From contig NZ_BANH01000006.1 of NCBI RefSeq assembly GCF_000964465.1, positions 1-63,558 of the forward strand: a stretch of 63,558 nt of DNA, in the 5' to 3' direction. The stretch comes from Gluconobacter thailandicus F149-1 = NBRC 100600. Lineage in GTDB: Bacteria > Pseudomonadota > Alphaproteobacteria > Acetobacterales > Acetobacteraceae. Each line of letters starts with the position of its first letter. Within the stretch, counting starts at the first letter, position 1. Both the position numbers and the translations under genes were made by a program. The notes beneath the pieces are model-generated. The model was not told where the DNA came from and searched no databases. It was given only the letters and a program-made list of their open reading frames with translations. This document shows, piece after piece, positions 43,902-51,912 of the stretch.

Positions 43902-45092
43902 ATGACCGACCATACCCCCCCGACTGACCCATCCGACACGCCGTCTGTCAGTGCCGAGAAACGCATTTCCGAAATTCTTGGCAGCGAACAGGCAGGTCTG
44001 GGTTCAAACGTTCTGGCCTTTGCGTCTCTGGAAGGCGTTTCGGTACGGGACGGGCACGCACACGTGTCATTGGCCACGTCCCGAGACAACGTCTCCCGCG
44101 TGGAGCCGATCAGACCCCATGTTGAAGCGGAAATCGCCCGGATTCCCGGTCTGACAGGCGCGACAATCTCCCTCACAGCCCATCGCGCCACGACGCCACC
44201 GCCAGCCAATGCGCCTTCGGCACCCGCGGGTGGGGGCCATCGTCCTTTCAATCTGGGCGGTCAGAGCCGCAACGCCGCGAGCCGACATGCACCTGAAACG
44301 TTGCTGCCCGGCGTCAAGGCCGTCGTCGCCGTCGCGTCCGGAAAAGGTGGTGTAGGCAAGTCCACCACGGCCGTGAACCTTGCTGCCGGTCTGGCAAAGC
44401 AGGGTGTGCGTACCGGCCTTCTGGATGCCGATATTTATGGCCCTTCCCTTCCCCGTATGCTGGGCAAGAATGCGCGCCCGGAAGTTGTGGATGGTCGCAT
44501 TATCCCCATTGAGGCCTGGGGCCTGAAAAGCATGTCCATCGGGTATCTGGTGGATGAGCACCAGGCCATGATCTGGCGCGGACCGATGGTCATGGGCGCG
44601 CTTACCCAGTTTCTGGGAGAGGTGGATTGGGGCGAACTGGATGTTCTCGTGATCGACATGCCCCCGGGCACCGGAGATGCTCAACTGACTCTTGCCCAGA
44701 AGCTCGGGGCCAAGATGGCCAAGGGTGGGGCCGTCATTGTCTCAACGCCGCAGGATATTGCCCTGCTGGATGCCCGACGCGGTGTCTCCATGTTCGAGCG
44801 GATGGAAACACCCATTCTCGGCGTGGTCGAGAACATGTCCTATTTCTGCTGCCCGAACTGCAACCATCGTACCGAGCTGTTCGGTCATGGTGGTGCACAG
44901 GAGGAAGCAAAACGCCTCGGCGTTCCTTTCCTTGGGGAAATTCCCCTTCTGGCAGATATCCGGGCCAGTGGAGATGATGGTACCCCAATCATCCTTTCTG
45001 CCCCTGACAGCGAAGCGGCACACGCATACACGGCTCTCGCTTCCACTATTGCCGCAGCACTTGCCGCATCCGACGAAAAGGCTTCCTCATGA
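43902..45092 (+). CDS. Mrp/ApbC family iron-sulfur cluster carrier ATPase
   Basis: 396 residues. N-terminal MIP18/DUF59-type domain (about 18-95), a disordered Pro/Ala/Gly linker, then a ParA-like ATPase with the deviant Walker A GKGGVGKS at 147-154, DADIYGPSLPRMLG and IDMPPGTGDAQLTL. A CxxC pair (SYFCCPNCNH) near the C-terminus holds the bridging cluster. It delivers 4Fe-4S clusters to apoproteins in the cytoplasm. AAGAG lies upstream of the chosen ATG; a start at 43842 would add 20 residues. The stop overlaps a small lipoprotein gene. Confidence 0.93.
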   Translation: MTDHTPPTDPSDTPSVSAEKRISEILGSEQAGLGSNVLAFASLEGVSVRDGHAHVSLATSRDNVSRVEPIRPHVEAEIARIPGLTGATISLTAHRATTPPPANAPSAPAGGGHRPFNLGGQSRNAASRHAPETLLPGVKAVVAVASGKGGVGKSTTAVNLAAGLAKQGVRTGLLDADIYGPSLPRMLGKNARPEVVDGRIIPIEAWGLKSMSIGYLVDEHQAMIWRGPMVMGALTQFLGEVDWGELDVLVIDMPPGTGDAQLTLAQKLGAKMAKGGAVIVSTPQDIALLDARRGVSMFERMETPILGVVENMSYFCCPNCNHRTELFGHGGAQEEAKRLGVPFLGEIPLLADIRASGDDGTPIILSAPDSEAAHAYTALASTIAAALAASDEKASS

Positions 45093-45244
45093 CCCGAATT
45101 CTGCTTCTGGGAACAGCGCTGCTTCTGTCAGCCTGTGCCCGCCCTCCTGTAGTGCATCACGGGCTCTCGTCTGACGGCTATGGATTCACGAACAACTCGT
45201 CCCATTTGCCCCCACCACCCAGCCTCATGACACCGTCAAAGTGA
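45089..45244 (+). CDS. Small lipoprotein
   Basis: 51 residues. The N-terminus Met-Thr-Arg-Ile followed by LLLGTALLLSAC is a lipoprotein signal with lipobox LSAC (Cys16), then a short Pro/Ser-rich polar tail. Its ATG overlaps the stop of the Mrp gene (ATGA, 45089-45092). Function unknown. It ends 72 nt before tRNA-Thr. Too short for most gene callers but the lipobox and coupling argue it is real. Confidence 0.7.
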   Translation: MTRILLLGTALLLSACARPPVVHHGLSSDGYGFTNNSSHLPPPPSLMTPSK

Positions 45245-45316
45245 TAAAATTACAGGAATCGACACTCTGACGCTTGACCAAAGGGGTCCCGGCATGGAAA
45301 AAGCCGGGCTGTGGAT

Positions 45317-45391
45317 GCCGGGTTAGCACAGTGGTAGTGCAGCGGTTTTGTAAACCGAAGGCCGGGGGTTCAAATCCCTCACCCGGCACCA
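45317..45391 (+). tRNA. tRNA-Thr (anticodon TGT)
   Basis: 75 nt with encoded CCA. Acceptor arms GCCGGGT/ACCCGGC, D arm with GGTAGTGC, anticodon loop TTTGTAA (anticodon TGT, reads ACA), and T arm with GGTTCAAATCC. One mismatch (G-A) sits at the base of the anticodon stem. A small hairpin (45288-45293 with 45303-45308) lies just upstream. Confidence 0.93.
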
Positions 45392-45453
45392 CGATTTTTC
45401 CCAGAAAATCAAGACCTTGACGCGATTCTCTTCAGAGAACTGCGCGCACTTTT

Positions 45454-45488
45454 TTATCCACCTTTTTAGGGAAAAACCCTGTGGATAA
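45454..45488. other. Pair of inverted DnaA-box-like sites in an AT-rich gap
   Basis: TTATCCACC (45454-45462) and TGTGGATAA (45480-45488, a perfect reverse DnaA box) face each other 17 bp apart, with an inner AGGG-A5-CCCT palindrome. Looser matches are TGTGGATGC at 45311 and TCATCCACC at 45585. The 228-nt gap (45392-45619) has no gene. Could be a replication-origin fragment or a DnaA control site for a neighbour. Confidence 0.45.
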
Positions 45489-45619
45489 GTTTGTTGATTA
45501 AGGTTCCTGAAATGTGAGTCCGATGGGATTCTACATTCGTTCTCCGTGGAATCTGTTCAGAAACAGCGATTCCAGAAAAACAGATCATCCACCGGACCAG
45601 AATGCTGGAAACCCGACAC

Positions 45620-45856
45620 TCAGTTTTCTGCTGTCGGGTCCGCTTTATAGCAGTGTTCTGTCAGGCCATGTCTGCACAAAACCATGTGCTTGTGCGGCGG
45701 AGCAGGCCAGAAAACATGGATCAAGACCGAAGCAAGCATGAGCAATCCTGCCAGAATCGCCCAGGGCCACATCCGTGGTGGCCGCTGATCGAGTCCGGTA
45801 GCAGTCTCCTCCGGCACAGGCGCAGGATCGTGCAGGATTTTATCAAGATCGCTCAC
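45620..45856 (-). CDS. Small single-pass membrane protein downstream of thyX
   Basis: 78 residues from a GTG start. A Pro-rich polar N-terminus (about 1-28) precedes one membrane helix (MWPWAILAGLLMLASVLIHVFW) and a short tail with two Cys (residues about 61 and 69). It begins 15 nt after the thyX stop, so it is probably in the thyX transcript. No strong ribosome site. Function unknown; could also be spurious, but the helix and position support it. Confidence 0.6.
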   Translation of the reverse strand: MSDLDKILHDPAPVPEETATGLDQRPPRMWPWAILAGLLMLASVLIHVFWPAPPHKHMVLCRHGLTEHCYKADPTAEN

Positions 45857-45871
45857 GGGGTCGAAGCCGCC

Positions 45872-46783
45872 TTACGCTTCGGATTCGATGATGGCGTTCA
45901 TCTCGATCCACTCGCGCTTTGTCAGACCCGACGTCTCCTGCGTCACAACTTCTCCAGCCAGACGACGACGCAGCACCTTCAGCATCCCGGCTGAGAACGT
46001 GAACGCCCCGCGACGGTACTCTTCAAAGGCAGCAGCCGTTGCCGGGACCCAGGCGTGCAACAGTTCGATCATCTTTTCCGCATAAACGCGGATTTCGTAC
46101 TGTGCATGCGGATCAGCGCGCAGGGCCAGGAAGTGCATCAGATTGTGCAGATCAATCTTCCAGTACCACTGCGTATAGGTATTGAGCGTCAGATTCATCC
46201 GCGCCAGTTCACGGGCCAGACCCGTCTCTTCCGGATTCAGCAGGCTCTCATAATCGTCATAGCACTGGCTGGCATCGCGACGCAGGATGTCCAGAACGCG
46301 CTCTGCCGTCTCCGGATCAAGCGCTTCACTACGTCCCTGCCGGTTGGACGCGCTCTGGGACGCAACCTGATCCAGCGCAGGAAGATAGAATTCGCGATCC
46401 AGAATGGAGTAGCGCGCAGAATACTCGTTCACACTCGCCATGCGATGACGAATCCACTGACGCGCCACGAAGACAGGCAGCTTCACATGGAACTTGATCT
46501 CGCACATTTCGAACGGCGTGGAATGGCGATGGCGCATCAGGTAGCGGATCAGCCCCGCATCCTCGGAAACCTTCTTCGTTCCACGACCATAAGACACGCG
46601 GGCGGCCTGAACGACGGCCCCATCATCGCCCATGTAATCGACGACGCGCAGGAACCCATGGTCCAGCACTTCGATAGGCGTGAAAAGGAGTTTCTCCATC
46701 GCCGGAACGGTCGGGCGGGAGGTCAGCTGGGGCTCGTTGCGCTGAGCTTCGATCTCAGCGCGCTGTTCGGATGTCAGTGCCAT
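45872..46783 (-). CDS. thyX: Flavin-dependent thymidylate synthase
   Basis: FAD-dependent dUMP methylation using methylene-tetrahydrofolate and NADPH, independent of ThyA. 303 residues. The ThyX signature RHRxxSxNExSxRY is exact: [14 protein letters not shown] at 112-125. The N-terminal fold [28 protein letters not shown] and C-terminal [11 protein letters not shown] are typical. Start chosen at [14 protein letters not shown]; longer in-frame starts would run into the ssrA gene. It diverges from ssrA. Confidence 0.95.
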   Translation of the reverse strand: MALTSEQRAEIEAQRNEPQLTSRPTVPAMEKLLFTPIEVLDHGFLRVVDYMGDDGAVVQAARVSYGRGTKKVSEDAGLIRYLMRHRHSTPFEMCEIKFHVKLPVFVARQWIRHRMASVNEYSARYSILDREFYLPALDQVASQSASNRQGRSEALDPETAERVLDILRRDASQCYDDYESLLNPEETGLARELARMNLTLNTYTQWYWKIDLHNLMHFLALRADPHAQYEIRVYAEKMIELLHAWVPATAAAFEEYRRGAFTFSAGMLKVLRRRLAGEVVTQETSGLTKREWIEMNAIIESEA

Positions 46784-46885
46784 AGGCCGCGGCTCTAGCA
46801 TGAGGAATCGCGACAGGTCACGTACGATAATTCTTTTCCCCTTGCAGGACAGGGAGAGCACTCCTATGTTCATCAGTGCAAGGGG

Positions 46886-47163
46886 TTCGTCCCCGGCTAT
46901 GGCGATAAACGGTAAGTGAAATAAGTGTTGTGGACCCGGGGGCAGTGCCCGGCGTCTCCACCATGAAAAATCCCTCGCAAAAGGGATCCGTGGGGACGAA
47001 ACAGGCTCGACGCGCATGGTAAAGACTTATCTTTTGCCCGGCATTGTACCACCGTCATCGGGCTAAACTTACAAGTGCCAATGATAACTCTGAGGTGCTC
47101 GCTGTCGCTGCATAAGCGATAAGCGCGGTTCGGGAGGGCACCGGGCAACAGAAGCCCTCCCAC
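46886..47163 (+). ncRNA. ssrA: tmRNA, circularly permuted two-piece form
   Basis: Acceptor piece first: T arm (46936-46940 with 46948-46952, 7-nt loop GGCAGTG), then GTCTCC-ACCA ending at 46963. After a 28-nt spacer with its own hairpin comes the coding piece starting GGGGAC (46992-46997), which pairs with GTCTCC, and the tRNA-like GAAACAGGCTCGACG. ATAAGT (46921) can pair with ACTTAT (47025) as helix P2. The tag frame is 47077-47115: GCC AAT GAT AAC ... GCA TAA, giving ANDNSEVLAVAA. A pseudoknot-like GC hairpin follows. The outer ends are approximate; a 9-bp hairpin (46838-46846 with 46877-46885) lies just upstream. It rescues stalled ribosomes. Confidence 0.9.
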
Positions 47164-47253
47164 CTCAAATTTCCTTTTCTGCAAAACGTCTTGCCATTCA
47201 GGCCGGTCTGTCGCATCCCTGAGCTGATTGACTGAAACATCAGGCTTGCGACC

Positions 47254-47826
47254 ATGAGCGACGACGATCACAACGGCCAGGACGGCTTCGAACACGAACT
47301 GCCGGAAAGCCTTCTCCCCTATGACGACTGGGTGGAAGACGCCTACCGTGAAGTCATGCTGCGCGCCATCGAGCATGTCGCCGCAGAAGGCCTGCCCGGC
47401 GCCCACCATTTCTATCTTACATTCCGCACCAACCGCCCTGACGTCATCATTCCGTCCCGCCTGCGTGCGCAATATCCGGAAGAAATGACCATCGTTCTCC
47501 AGCACCAGTTCTGGGATCTGGCTCTGGACCGCGACAAGAATATCATTTCCGTCGGCCTGTCCTTCGGCGGCGTTGGCAGCATTCTGGTCATTCCCGTCTC
47601 CGCGATCACGGCTTTTGCCGATCCGCATATCCGTATGGCGCTGCGCTTCGTCAGCTCCATGCAGGATGACGAGGACGTTGAAATCCCGGAAGGCGCCGTC
47701 GAGCCTGATGATATCGATCCAGCTCATCACCCCGAGGTCAAAATCGAAGAACCGCCTGCCGAAGATGAAAAGAAAGAAGCCGAAGTCGTCAGTCTGGCGG
47801 CCTTCCGCAAGCGCCCGCCAACCTGA
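47254..47826 (+). CDS. sspB: SspB-alpha, ClpXP adaptor for ssrA-tagged proteins
   Basis: 190 residues of the alphaproteobacterial SspB family. The substrate-binding domain (about 20-140) contains AAEGLPGAHHFYLTFRTNRPDV and the very conserved YPEEMTIVLQHQFWDLAL. An acidic disordered linker (145-175) leads to the C-terminal ClpX-docking motif VVSLAAFRKRPPT. It brings ssrA-tagged proteins to ClpXP in the cytoplasm. Directly downstream of ssrA, same strand, 90 nt apart. Confidence 0.93.
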   Translation: MSDDDHNGQDGFEHELPESLLPYDDWVEDAYREVMLRAIEHVAAEGLPGAHHFYLTFRTNRPDVIIPSRLRAQYPEEMTIVLQHQFWDLALDRDKNIISVGLSFGGVGSILVIPVSAITAFADPHIRMALRFVSSMQDDEDVEIPEGAVEPDDIDPAHHPEVKIEEPPAEDEKKEAEVVSLAAFRKRPPT

Positions 47827-47827
47827 A

Positions 47828-47860
47828 AAACCTTCAGCCCCGGAAGGTTTGCTCCGGGGC
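47828..47860 (+). terminator. Overlapping alternative hairpins after sspB
   Basis: Two stems share bases: AAACCTTC/GAAGGTTT (47828-47835 with 47843-47850) and GCCCCGGA/TCCGGGGC (47837-47844 with 47853-47860). They cannot form together. Neither has a good T-run. They lie between sspB and the VOC gene. Confidence 0.4.
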
Positions 47861-47889
47861 ATCTGACGCCGTTCTCGTAAGGGATCATC

Positions 47890-48282
47890 ATGCGCTTTAC
47901 CGTCGATCGCCTCGATCACATCGTTCTGACCGTCCGCGACAGGAGCATCTCGGCGTCCTGGTATCAGCGGGTTCTTGGTATGGATATCGAGGAGTACGGA
48001 CGCAACAATCGCGTTGCACTCTGCTTCGGAGGGCAGAAGATCAATCTTCGTCCGGAAAATTCCGAGGGCTGGGAAACAGCAGAAGGCGCACAGCCAGGCA
48101 CGTCCGATCTGTGCTTTACCTCAGCCATTGCCAGCGAAGACGTCATCCGGCATCTGGAAAAATGTGGTGTCGTCGTAACAGAAGGCCCTGTCGCACGTCT
48201 GGGAGCCCTTGGCCCCATTACGTCCGTTTACTGCCGGGACCCCGACGGCAATCTGGTGGAAATCGCATCCTACCAGCGGTAA
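47890..48282 (+). CDS. VOC superfamily (glyoxalase/dioxygenase-like) protein
   Basis: 130 residues, two betaalphabetabetabeta modules of the vicinal-oxygen-chelate fold. Possible metal ligands are His10 (RLDHIVLTV) and the late Glu in DPDGNLVEIASY. Such proteins include glyoxalase I, fosfomycin-resistance enzymes and ring-cleaving dioxygenases; this one resembles small virulence/VOC proteins of unknown substrate. AAGGGA lies 8 nt upstream. A GC hairpin (48285-48302) follows. Confidence 0.87.
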   Translation: MRFTVDRLDHIVLTVRDRSISASWYQRVLGMDIEEYGRNNRVALCFGGQKINLRPENSEGWETAEGAQPGTSDLCFTSAIASEDVIRHLEKCGVVVTEGPVARLGALGPITSVYCRDPDGNLVEIASYQR

Positions 48283-48284
48283 CA

Positions 48285-48302
48285 GGCAGGGTCTCCCCTG
48301 CC
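48285..48302 (+). terminator. Hairpin after the VOC gene
   Basis: Stem GGCAGGG/CCCTGCC (48285-48291 with 48296-48302) around loop TCTC starts right after the stop codon. There is no T-run, so termination strength is doubtful. Confidence 0.45.
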
Positions 48303-48328
48303 CTGATGGCTCTTACAAGTCTTGGCTG

Positions 48329-48547
48329 TTACCAGTTCTTGGAAATCAGCCAGAATTCTTCAGATGTCAGTGTGATCTGATTGCAGTCCTTCGTCTCGGC
48401 AGCCGCCGTGGCGAGGGCTTCAATACGCTCGATCATGATTGTCTTGCGCTGGTGCGCTTCAGACTGCTCCTTGACCGTGGACAATGTCTGCAGGGCAGAC
48501 TTGGCGGCCTTGGCAACGCGGGCAGCATCAATTGCGGCATAGGACAT
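48329..48547 (-). CDS. Small hypothetical protein
   Basis: Not recognised. 72 residues, Ala-rich and likely helical (YAAIDAARVAKAAKSALQTL), with a polar C-terminal third containing one Cys (TKDCNQITLTSEEFWLISKNW). GGAGA lies 7 nt before the ATG, which supports expression. It lies on the same strand as, and downstream of, the ABC exporter genes, with 72 nt between. Confidence 0.65.
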   Translation of the reverse strand: MSYAAIDAARVAKAAKSALQTLSTVKEQSEAHQRKTIMIERIEALATAAAETKDCNQITLTSEEFWLISKNW

Positions 48548-48619
48548 GGTCTGTCTCCATGAGGGTGTAAAACTCGGGCGACCCTACCGCACCCTTCGGG
48601 TCAGACCAAATCGTACAGA

Positions 48620-49402
48620 TCAGGCCAGAGACGCCTCATACGCATCCAGAACAGTCTGGGTCGGCCCATCCATACGAACCTGTCCGCCTTCCAGCCACAG
48701 GATCCGTGTGCACCATTTCCGCAGAACCGGAAGGGAATGCGAAGTCACAACGAGGATCTCCGCGGCAGCCACCATGCCTTCCATCCGGCTCCTCGCCTTG
48801 TCCTGAAAGCGCTGGTCACCGGCCATGAACCACTCGTCCATCAGCAGGATACGCGGCCGCGGCACCGTTGCCAGTGCAAAACCCAGCCGGATTCCCATTC
48901 CAGACGAATAGAGCCGGACGGGCAGATCGAAAAACGGCCCCAGTTCCGCGAAGGCCTCAACGTCCGCCTCAAGACCAGGGATCTGCTCCTTGGTCACCCC
49001 CATCCGGCAGGCAAACAGATGCAGGTTTTCACGGCCTGTCAGCTCCGGGTTCATGCCCGACTGCGGATCAATCAGGGCATGACTGTCCCCGTCAATGTCC
49101 AACAGGCCATCAGTTGTTTCGTAGATCCCAGCCAATACACGTAGCAGGGTGGATTTCCCTGCTCCATTATGGCCGATCAAGCCCACACGCTCGCCGCCTT
49201 CGATCTGGAACGTCAGGCTGGAGAGCGCCTGAACCAGCACCGCATCCGACGCCGCGGCCCCAAGGCGCATCCGACCACCCACACTGGCGGGTTTCGTAAC
49301 CGTCGCTTTCGCACGCGCCAGAAGAGTCTTTTTCAAAGACCGTGAGGCGCCGTGCAGAACAGGAAACGACAGGGACAGATTTTCAAGACGGATATGGGTC
49401 AT
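48620..49402 (-). CDS. Polysaccharide-type ABC exporter, ATP-binding subunit (Wzt/KpsT-like)
   Basis: 260 residues. Walker A GHNGAGKST, ABC signature in LYSSGMGIRLGFALA, Walker B ILLMDEWF and the H-loop VVTSHSL. The N-terminal extension before the first strand and the signature form match exporters of polysaccharide or teichoic-acid type. It lacks the C-terminal carbohydrate-binding domain of long Wzt proteins. Start at MTHIRLENLSLSF, 2 nt after the permease stop; the long in-frame extension is a shadow of the permease gene. The pair would export a surface glycan across the inner membrane; no glycosyltransferases are adjacent. Confidence 0.9.
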   Translation of the reverse strand: MTHIRLENLSLSFPVLHGASRSLKKTLLARAKATVTKPASVGGRMRLGAAASDAVLVQALSSLTFQIEGGERVGLIGHNGAGKSTLLRVLAGIYETTDGLLDIDGDSHALIDPQSGMNPELTGRENLHLFACRMGVTKEQIPGLEADVEAFAELGPFFDLPVRLYSSGMGIRLGFALATVPRPRILLMDEWFMAGDQRFQDKARSRMEGMVAAAEILVVTSHSLPVLRKWCTRILWLEGGQVRMDGPTQTVLDAYEASLA

Positions 49403-49404
49403 GC

Positions 49405-50286
49405 TCAGATCCAGAACACCAGCCGCGCCCGGACGCGCACGAAAACCCAGACTGCCAGCGCGCAGAACAGGGCACTCGTTCCAAACGCCACACCCCACAC
49501 ACCCGCTGAAGGAACATGTCCCAGCAAAGGAGCGCGTACGATTTCCAGCAGGGCATAGAACGGATTGTAGAGCAGGAACCGGGCCTTGCCCGCGAGCTGT
49601 TCCGGCTGCCAGATGACAGGGGTGACGTAGAACACGATCTGCATGAGTGCGCCGACGATCGGCGGAATATCCCTGAACCGTGCACAGAGCGCGCCGAGCA
49701 GCATGGATGCAGCGAAACCGTCGATTCCCCAGAGAAGCAGCGAGGGAATGGCGAGCAATGCCGAAGCACCCGGCCAGACATGATAGATGGCGAACACGCC
49801 AAGTGGCACAATGATGTTGTGCCCGAACACGATCGCATTGCGGACAACGACACGAACAGCCTGAAGCAGCAGCGGCAGACGGCTGGACCGGATCATGCTC
49901 TCCGCATCCACAAAACTCGTGCAGGATTCCTGAACGAGACTTGCCAGCCCGGTCTGCCAAAGCGTCAGAGACAGTGCCAGAAACGGCAGATAGACCTTGA
50001 GATCCTGATGAAACAGCCGCCCGTATAGAACGCCCATGGAGGCCACCATAAGAACGGACGTAAGGGTCAGCCAGAATGGGCCAAGCGCGGACCCGCGATA
50101 GCGCAGTTTGATGTCCAGCCATCCCAGCATGACAGCAAGCCGCCAGAGCTGGCGCGTCTCCTTAAAATCATTCCAGGCACGAGCCGCAGGGCTGCCACGG
50201 CGCTGGTCAAACCTTATCAGGCCGGAAGCGGGTTTTGGCAGACTGTCAGACTGCGGTTCGGTCGGGGCCGGAGACAATGCGCTCAT
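49405..50286 (-). CDS. ABC-2 type exporter permease (Wzm/KpsM-like)
   Basis: 293 residues. A cytosolic N-terminus with an amphipathic helix (WNDFKETRQLWRLAVMLGWLDIKLRYRGSALGPFWL, the hallmark entry of polysaccharide ABC-2 permeases) and six membrane helices, including the MQIVFYVTPVIW segment typical of KpsM/Wzm. AGGCGG precedes the ATG. It forms an operon with the ATPase gene, only 2 nt apart. Divergent from the lytic transglycosylase gene. Confidence 0.9.
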   Translation of the reverse strand: MSALSPAPTEPQSDSLPKPASGLIRFDQRRGSPAARAWNDFKETRQLWRLAVMLGWLDIKLRYRGSALGPFWLTLTSVLMVASMGVLYGRLFHQDLKVYLPFLALSLTLWQTGLASLVQESCTSFVDAESMIRSSRLPLLLQAVRVVVRNAIVFGHNIIVPLGVFAIYHVWPGASALLAIPSLLLWGIDGFAASMLLGALCARFRDIPPIVGALMQIVFYVTPVIWQPEQLAGKARFLLYNPFYALLEIVRAPLLGHVPSAGVWGVAFGTSALFCALAVWVFVRVRARLVFWI

Positions 50287-50498
50287 ATGGTCCGCCTAGC
50301 CGATAGCCCCTCATCCCGCAAGCAGACAAACCCTTGATGGCTTCACGAGGTTTCCCCATGTAACGGGCAGATCATGCCGTTGGGAGAGGTGGTTGCCGGA
50401 AAACGTCCGGTTTTCGTCATTTTTCCTAGTTTTGCCGTAATCCCTGTGTATGCTTTGCGGGTTGCGACAGTTCTTCCCTTGTCAGGTACCCTGCCCCG

Positions 50499-51884
50499 AT
50501 GCCCAGCTCCGCCGTGCCGCCCCAGACTACTCCACGTTTCCTGACCGCTCTCCGTTCCGGTCTGGCACTTGGTCTGATCGGCCTGCTCGCGGCCTGCGCC
50601 AATACCCCTGACATGAGTTCGACATCGCGACTGCCCGTTTCGCAGGAAGCCGCGAAATACCGCGCCCACGCCAAATCCTACTACGCTCCTCCCGGTCCAC
50701 CGGATGATCCGTGGGGCCCCTATATTGAAGAGGCCTCCGCCCGCTTCGACATACCGGCCCAGTGGATCAGAGCTGTGATGCAGCAGGAATCCGGTGGTCA
50801 TCTTTTTGATCACAACGGCAATTTCATCACATCAACGCCGGGAGCAATGGGCCTACTCCAGCTGATGCCGCCAACTTATGACGATATGCGTCAGCAGTAC
50901 GGCCTCGGAGATGACCCTTTTGATCCGCACGACAACATCCTCGCCGGGACAGCCTATCTCCGGCAGATGTATGACATTTACGGCTCACCAGGCTTCCTCG
51001 CCGCCTATAATGATGGGCCGGGAAGTCTGGACAGCTATCTTCGCCGGGGGCGTCCGCTGCCTCGTGAGACGCGCCGGTATGTTGCCTCCATCGGGCCACG
51101 GATTGCTGGCATAACGCCGCATAATCGTTCGGCTGCGGATCTTCTGGTTGCCCAGCACGATCCAAACGCCCAGATCCAGATCGCAGAAAACAGCGCTCCC
51201 GCATCTCCGACCAGTCAGGCTGTTAGTGCCGCGTGGTCGCATAAGGACGCTGCCGATGCCAGCGATTCTTCTGCCGCGCCTGATGAGGTCGCTGAATCTC
51301 CGGAAACACCTGCAACGCCTGTTGCCTTGGCATCAGCAGCCGCACCCTCTGCTGAACCGAGCAGCGTCAGTGCAGCGTGGGCGGCACGTGGCATAACCTC
51401 TCCCCCTCCAACGGTTCAGGCCGCAGCCTATCGGCCATCTGTTGCAAGCAACATGGATACCGAACTGGCAGACAGTCAGGTTACAGCACAGGAAATTCCC
51501 ATTGGGCATCGCCTGAAGCCACAACCCATCATGGCCGTCATGCCTGCTGCCAACCAGCAGCAGTACCGCCTGTCCCCTGGTCCGGCCCCTGTCGCCCGTC
51601 GTGCTGCCCCCGTTCAGGAGGAGCCTGTGGGACCACGCACCTGGGCGATCCAGGTCGGGGCGTTTGCCAATGCCAGCCAGGCCAGCATTGCCGCGTCTCA
51701 GGCGCACAGCCATGCTGGTGCGGTTGTCGCTTCCGCCCGAACCCAGGTGGCCAGCGTCAAAACGGGCAAGGGGCATCTCTATCGCGCACGTTTGACAGGC
51801 CTGACGCATGAAAGTGCTCTTGCAGCCTGCCACCGTCTGCCGCACGGTTCCCCCTGTGTCGTGGTTCCGCCCGGCGCTTTCTGA
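50499..51884 (+). CDS. Lytic transglycosylase lipoprotein with SPOR domain
   Basis: Cleaves peptidoglycan glycan strands. 461 residues. Lipoprotein signal with lipobox LLAAC (Cys33); SLT domain (about 70-195) with catalytic Glu97 in QQESGG, GAMGLLQLMPPTY and LAAYNDGPG; an Ala/Pro/Ser-rich linker (200-380); and a C-terminal SPOR domain (WAIQVGAFANASQASIAASQA) that binds denuded septal glycan. Suggests action at the division site, inserted in the outer membrane. The 212-nt region upstream is shared with the exporter genes. Confidence 0.92.
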   Translation: MPSSAVPPQTTPRFLTALRSGLALGLIGLLAACANTPDMSSTSRLPVSQEAAKYRAHAKSYYAPPGPPDDPWGPYIEEASARFDIPAQWIRAVMQQESGGHLFDHNGNFITSTPGAMGLLQLMPPTYDDMRQQYGLGDDPFDPHDNILAGTAYLRQMYDIYGSPGFLAAYNDGPGSLDSYLRRGRPLPRETRRYVASIGPRIAGITPHNRSAADLLVAQHDPNAQIQIAENSAPASPTSQAVSAAWSHKDAADASDSSAAPDEVAESPETPATPVALASAAAPSAEPSSVSAAWAARGITSPPPTVQAAAYRPSVASNMDTELADSQVTAQEIPIGHRLKPQPIMAVMPAANQQQYRLSPGPAPVARRAAPVQEEPVGPRTWAIQVGAFANASQASIAASQAHSHAGAVVASARTQVASVKTGKGHLYRARLTGLTHESALAACHRLPHGSPCVVVPPGAF

Positions 51885-51912
51885 CATTCATTCAGGGAAC
51901 AGAACTGATCCT

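Noticed and set aside
46784-47017. Upstream extension of the thyX frame
   Set aside because: It would run through the acceptor part of the tmRNA gene; the ThyX fold begins after the chosen start.
49403-50122. N-terminal 240-codon extension of the ABC ATPase frame
   Set aside because: It overlaps the permease gene in another frame and is Cys/Arg-rich nonsense; the ATPase starts at 49402.
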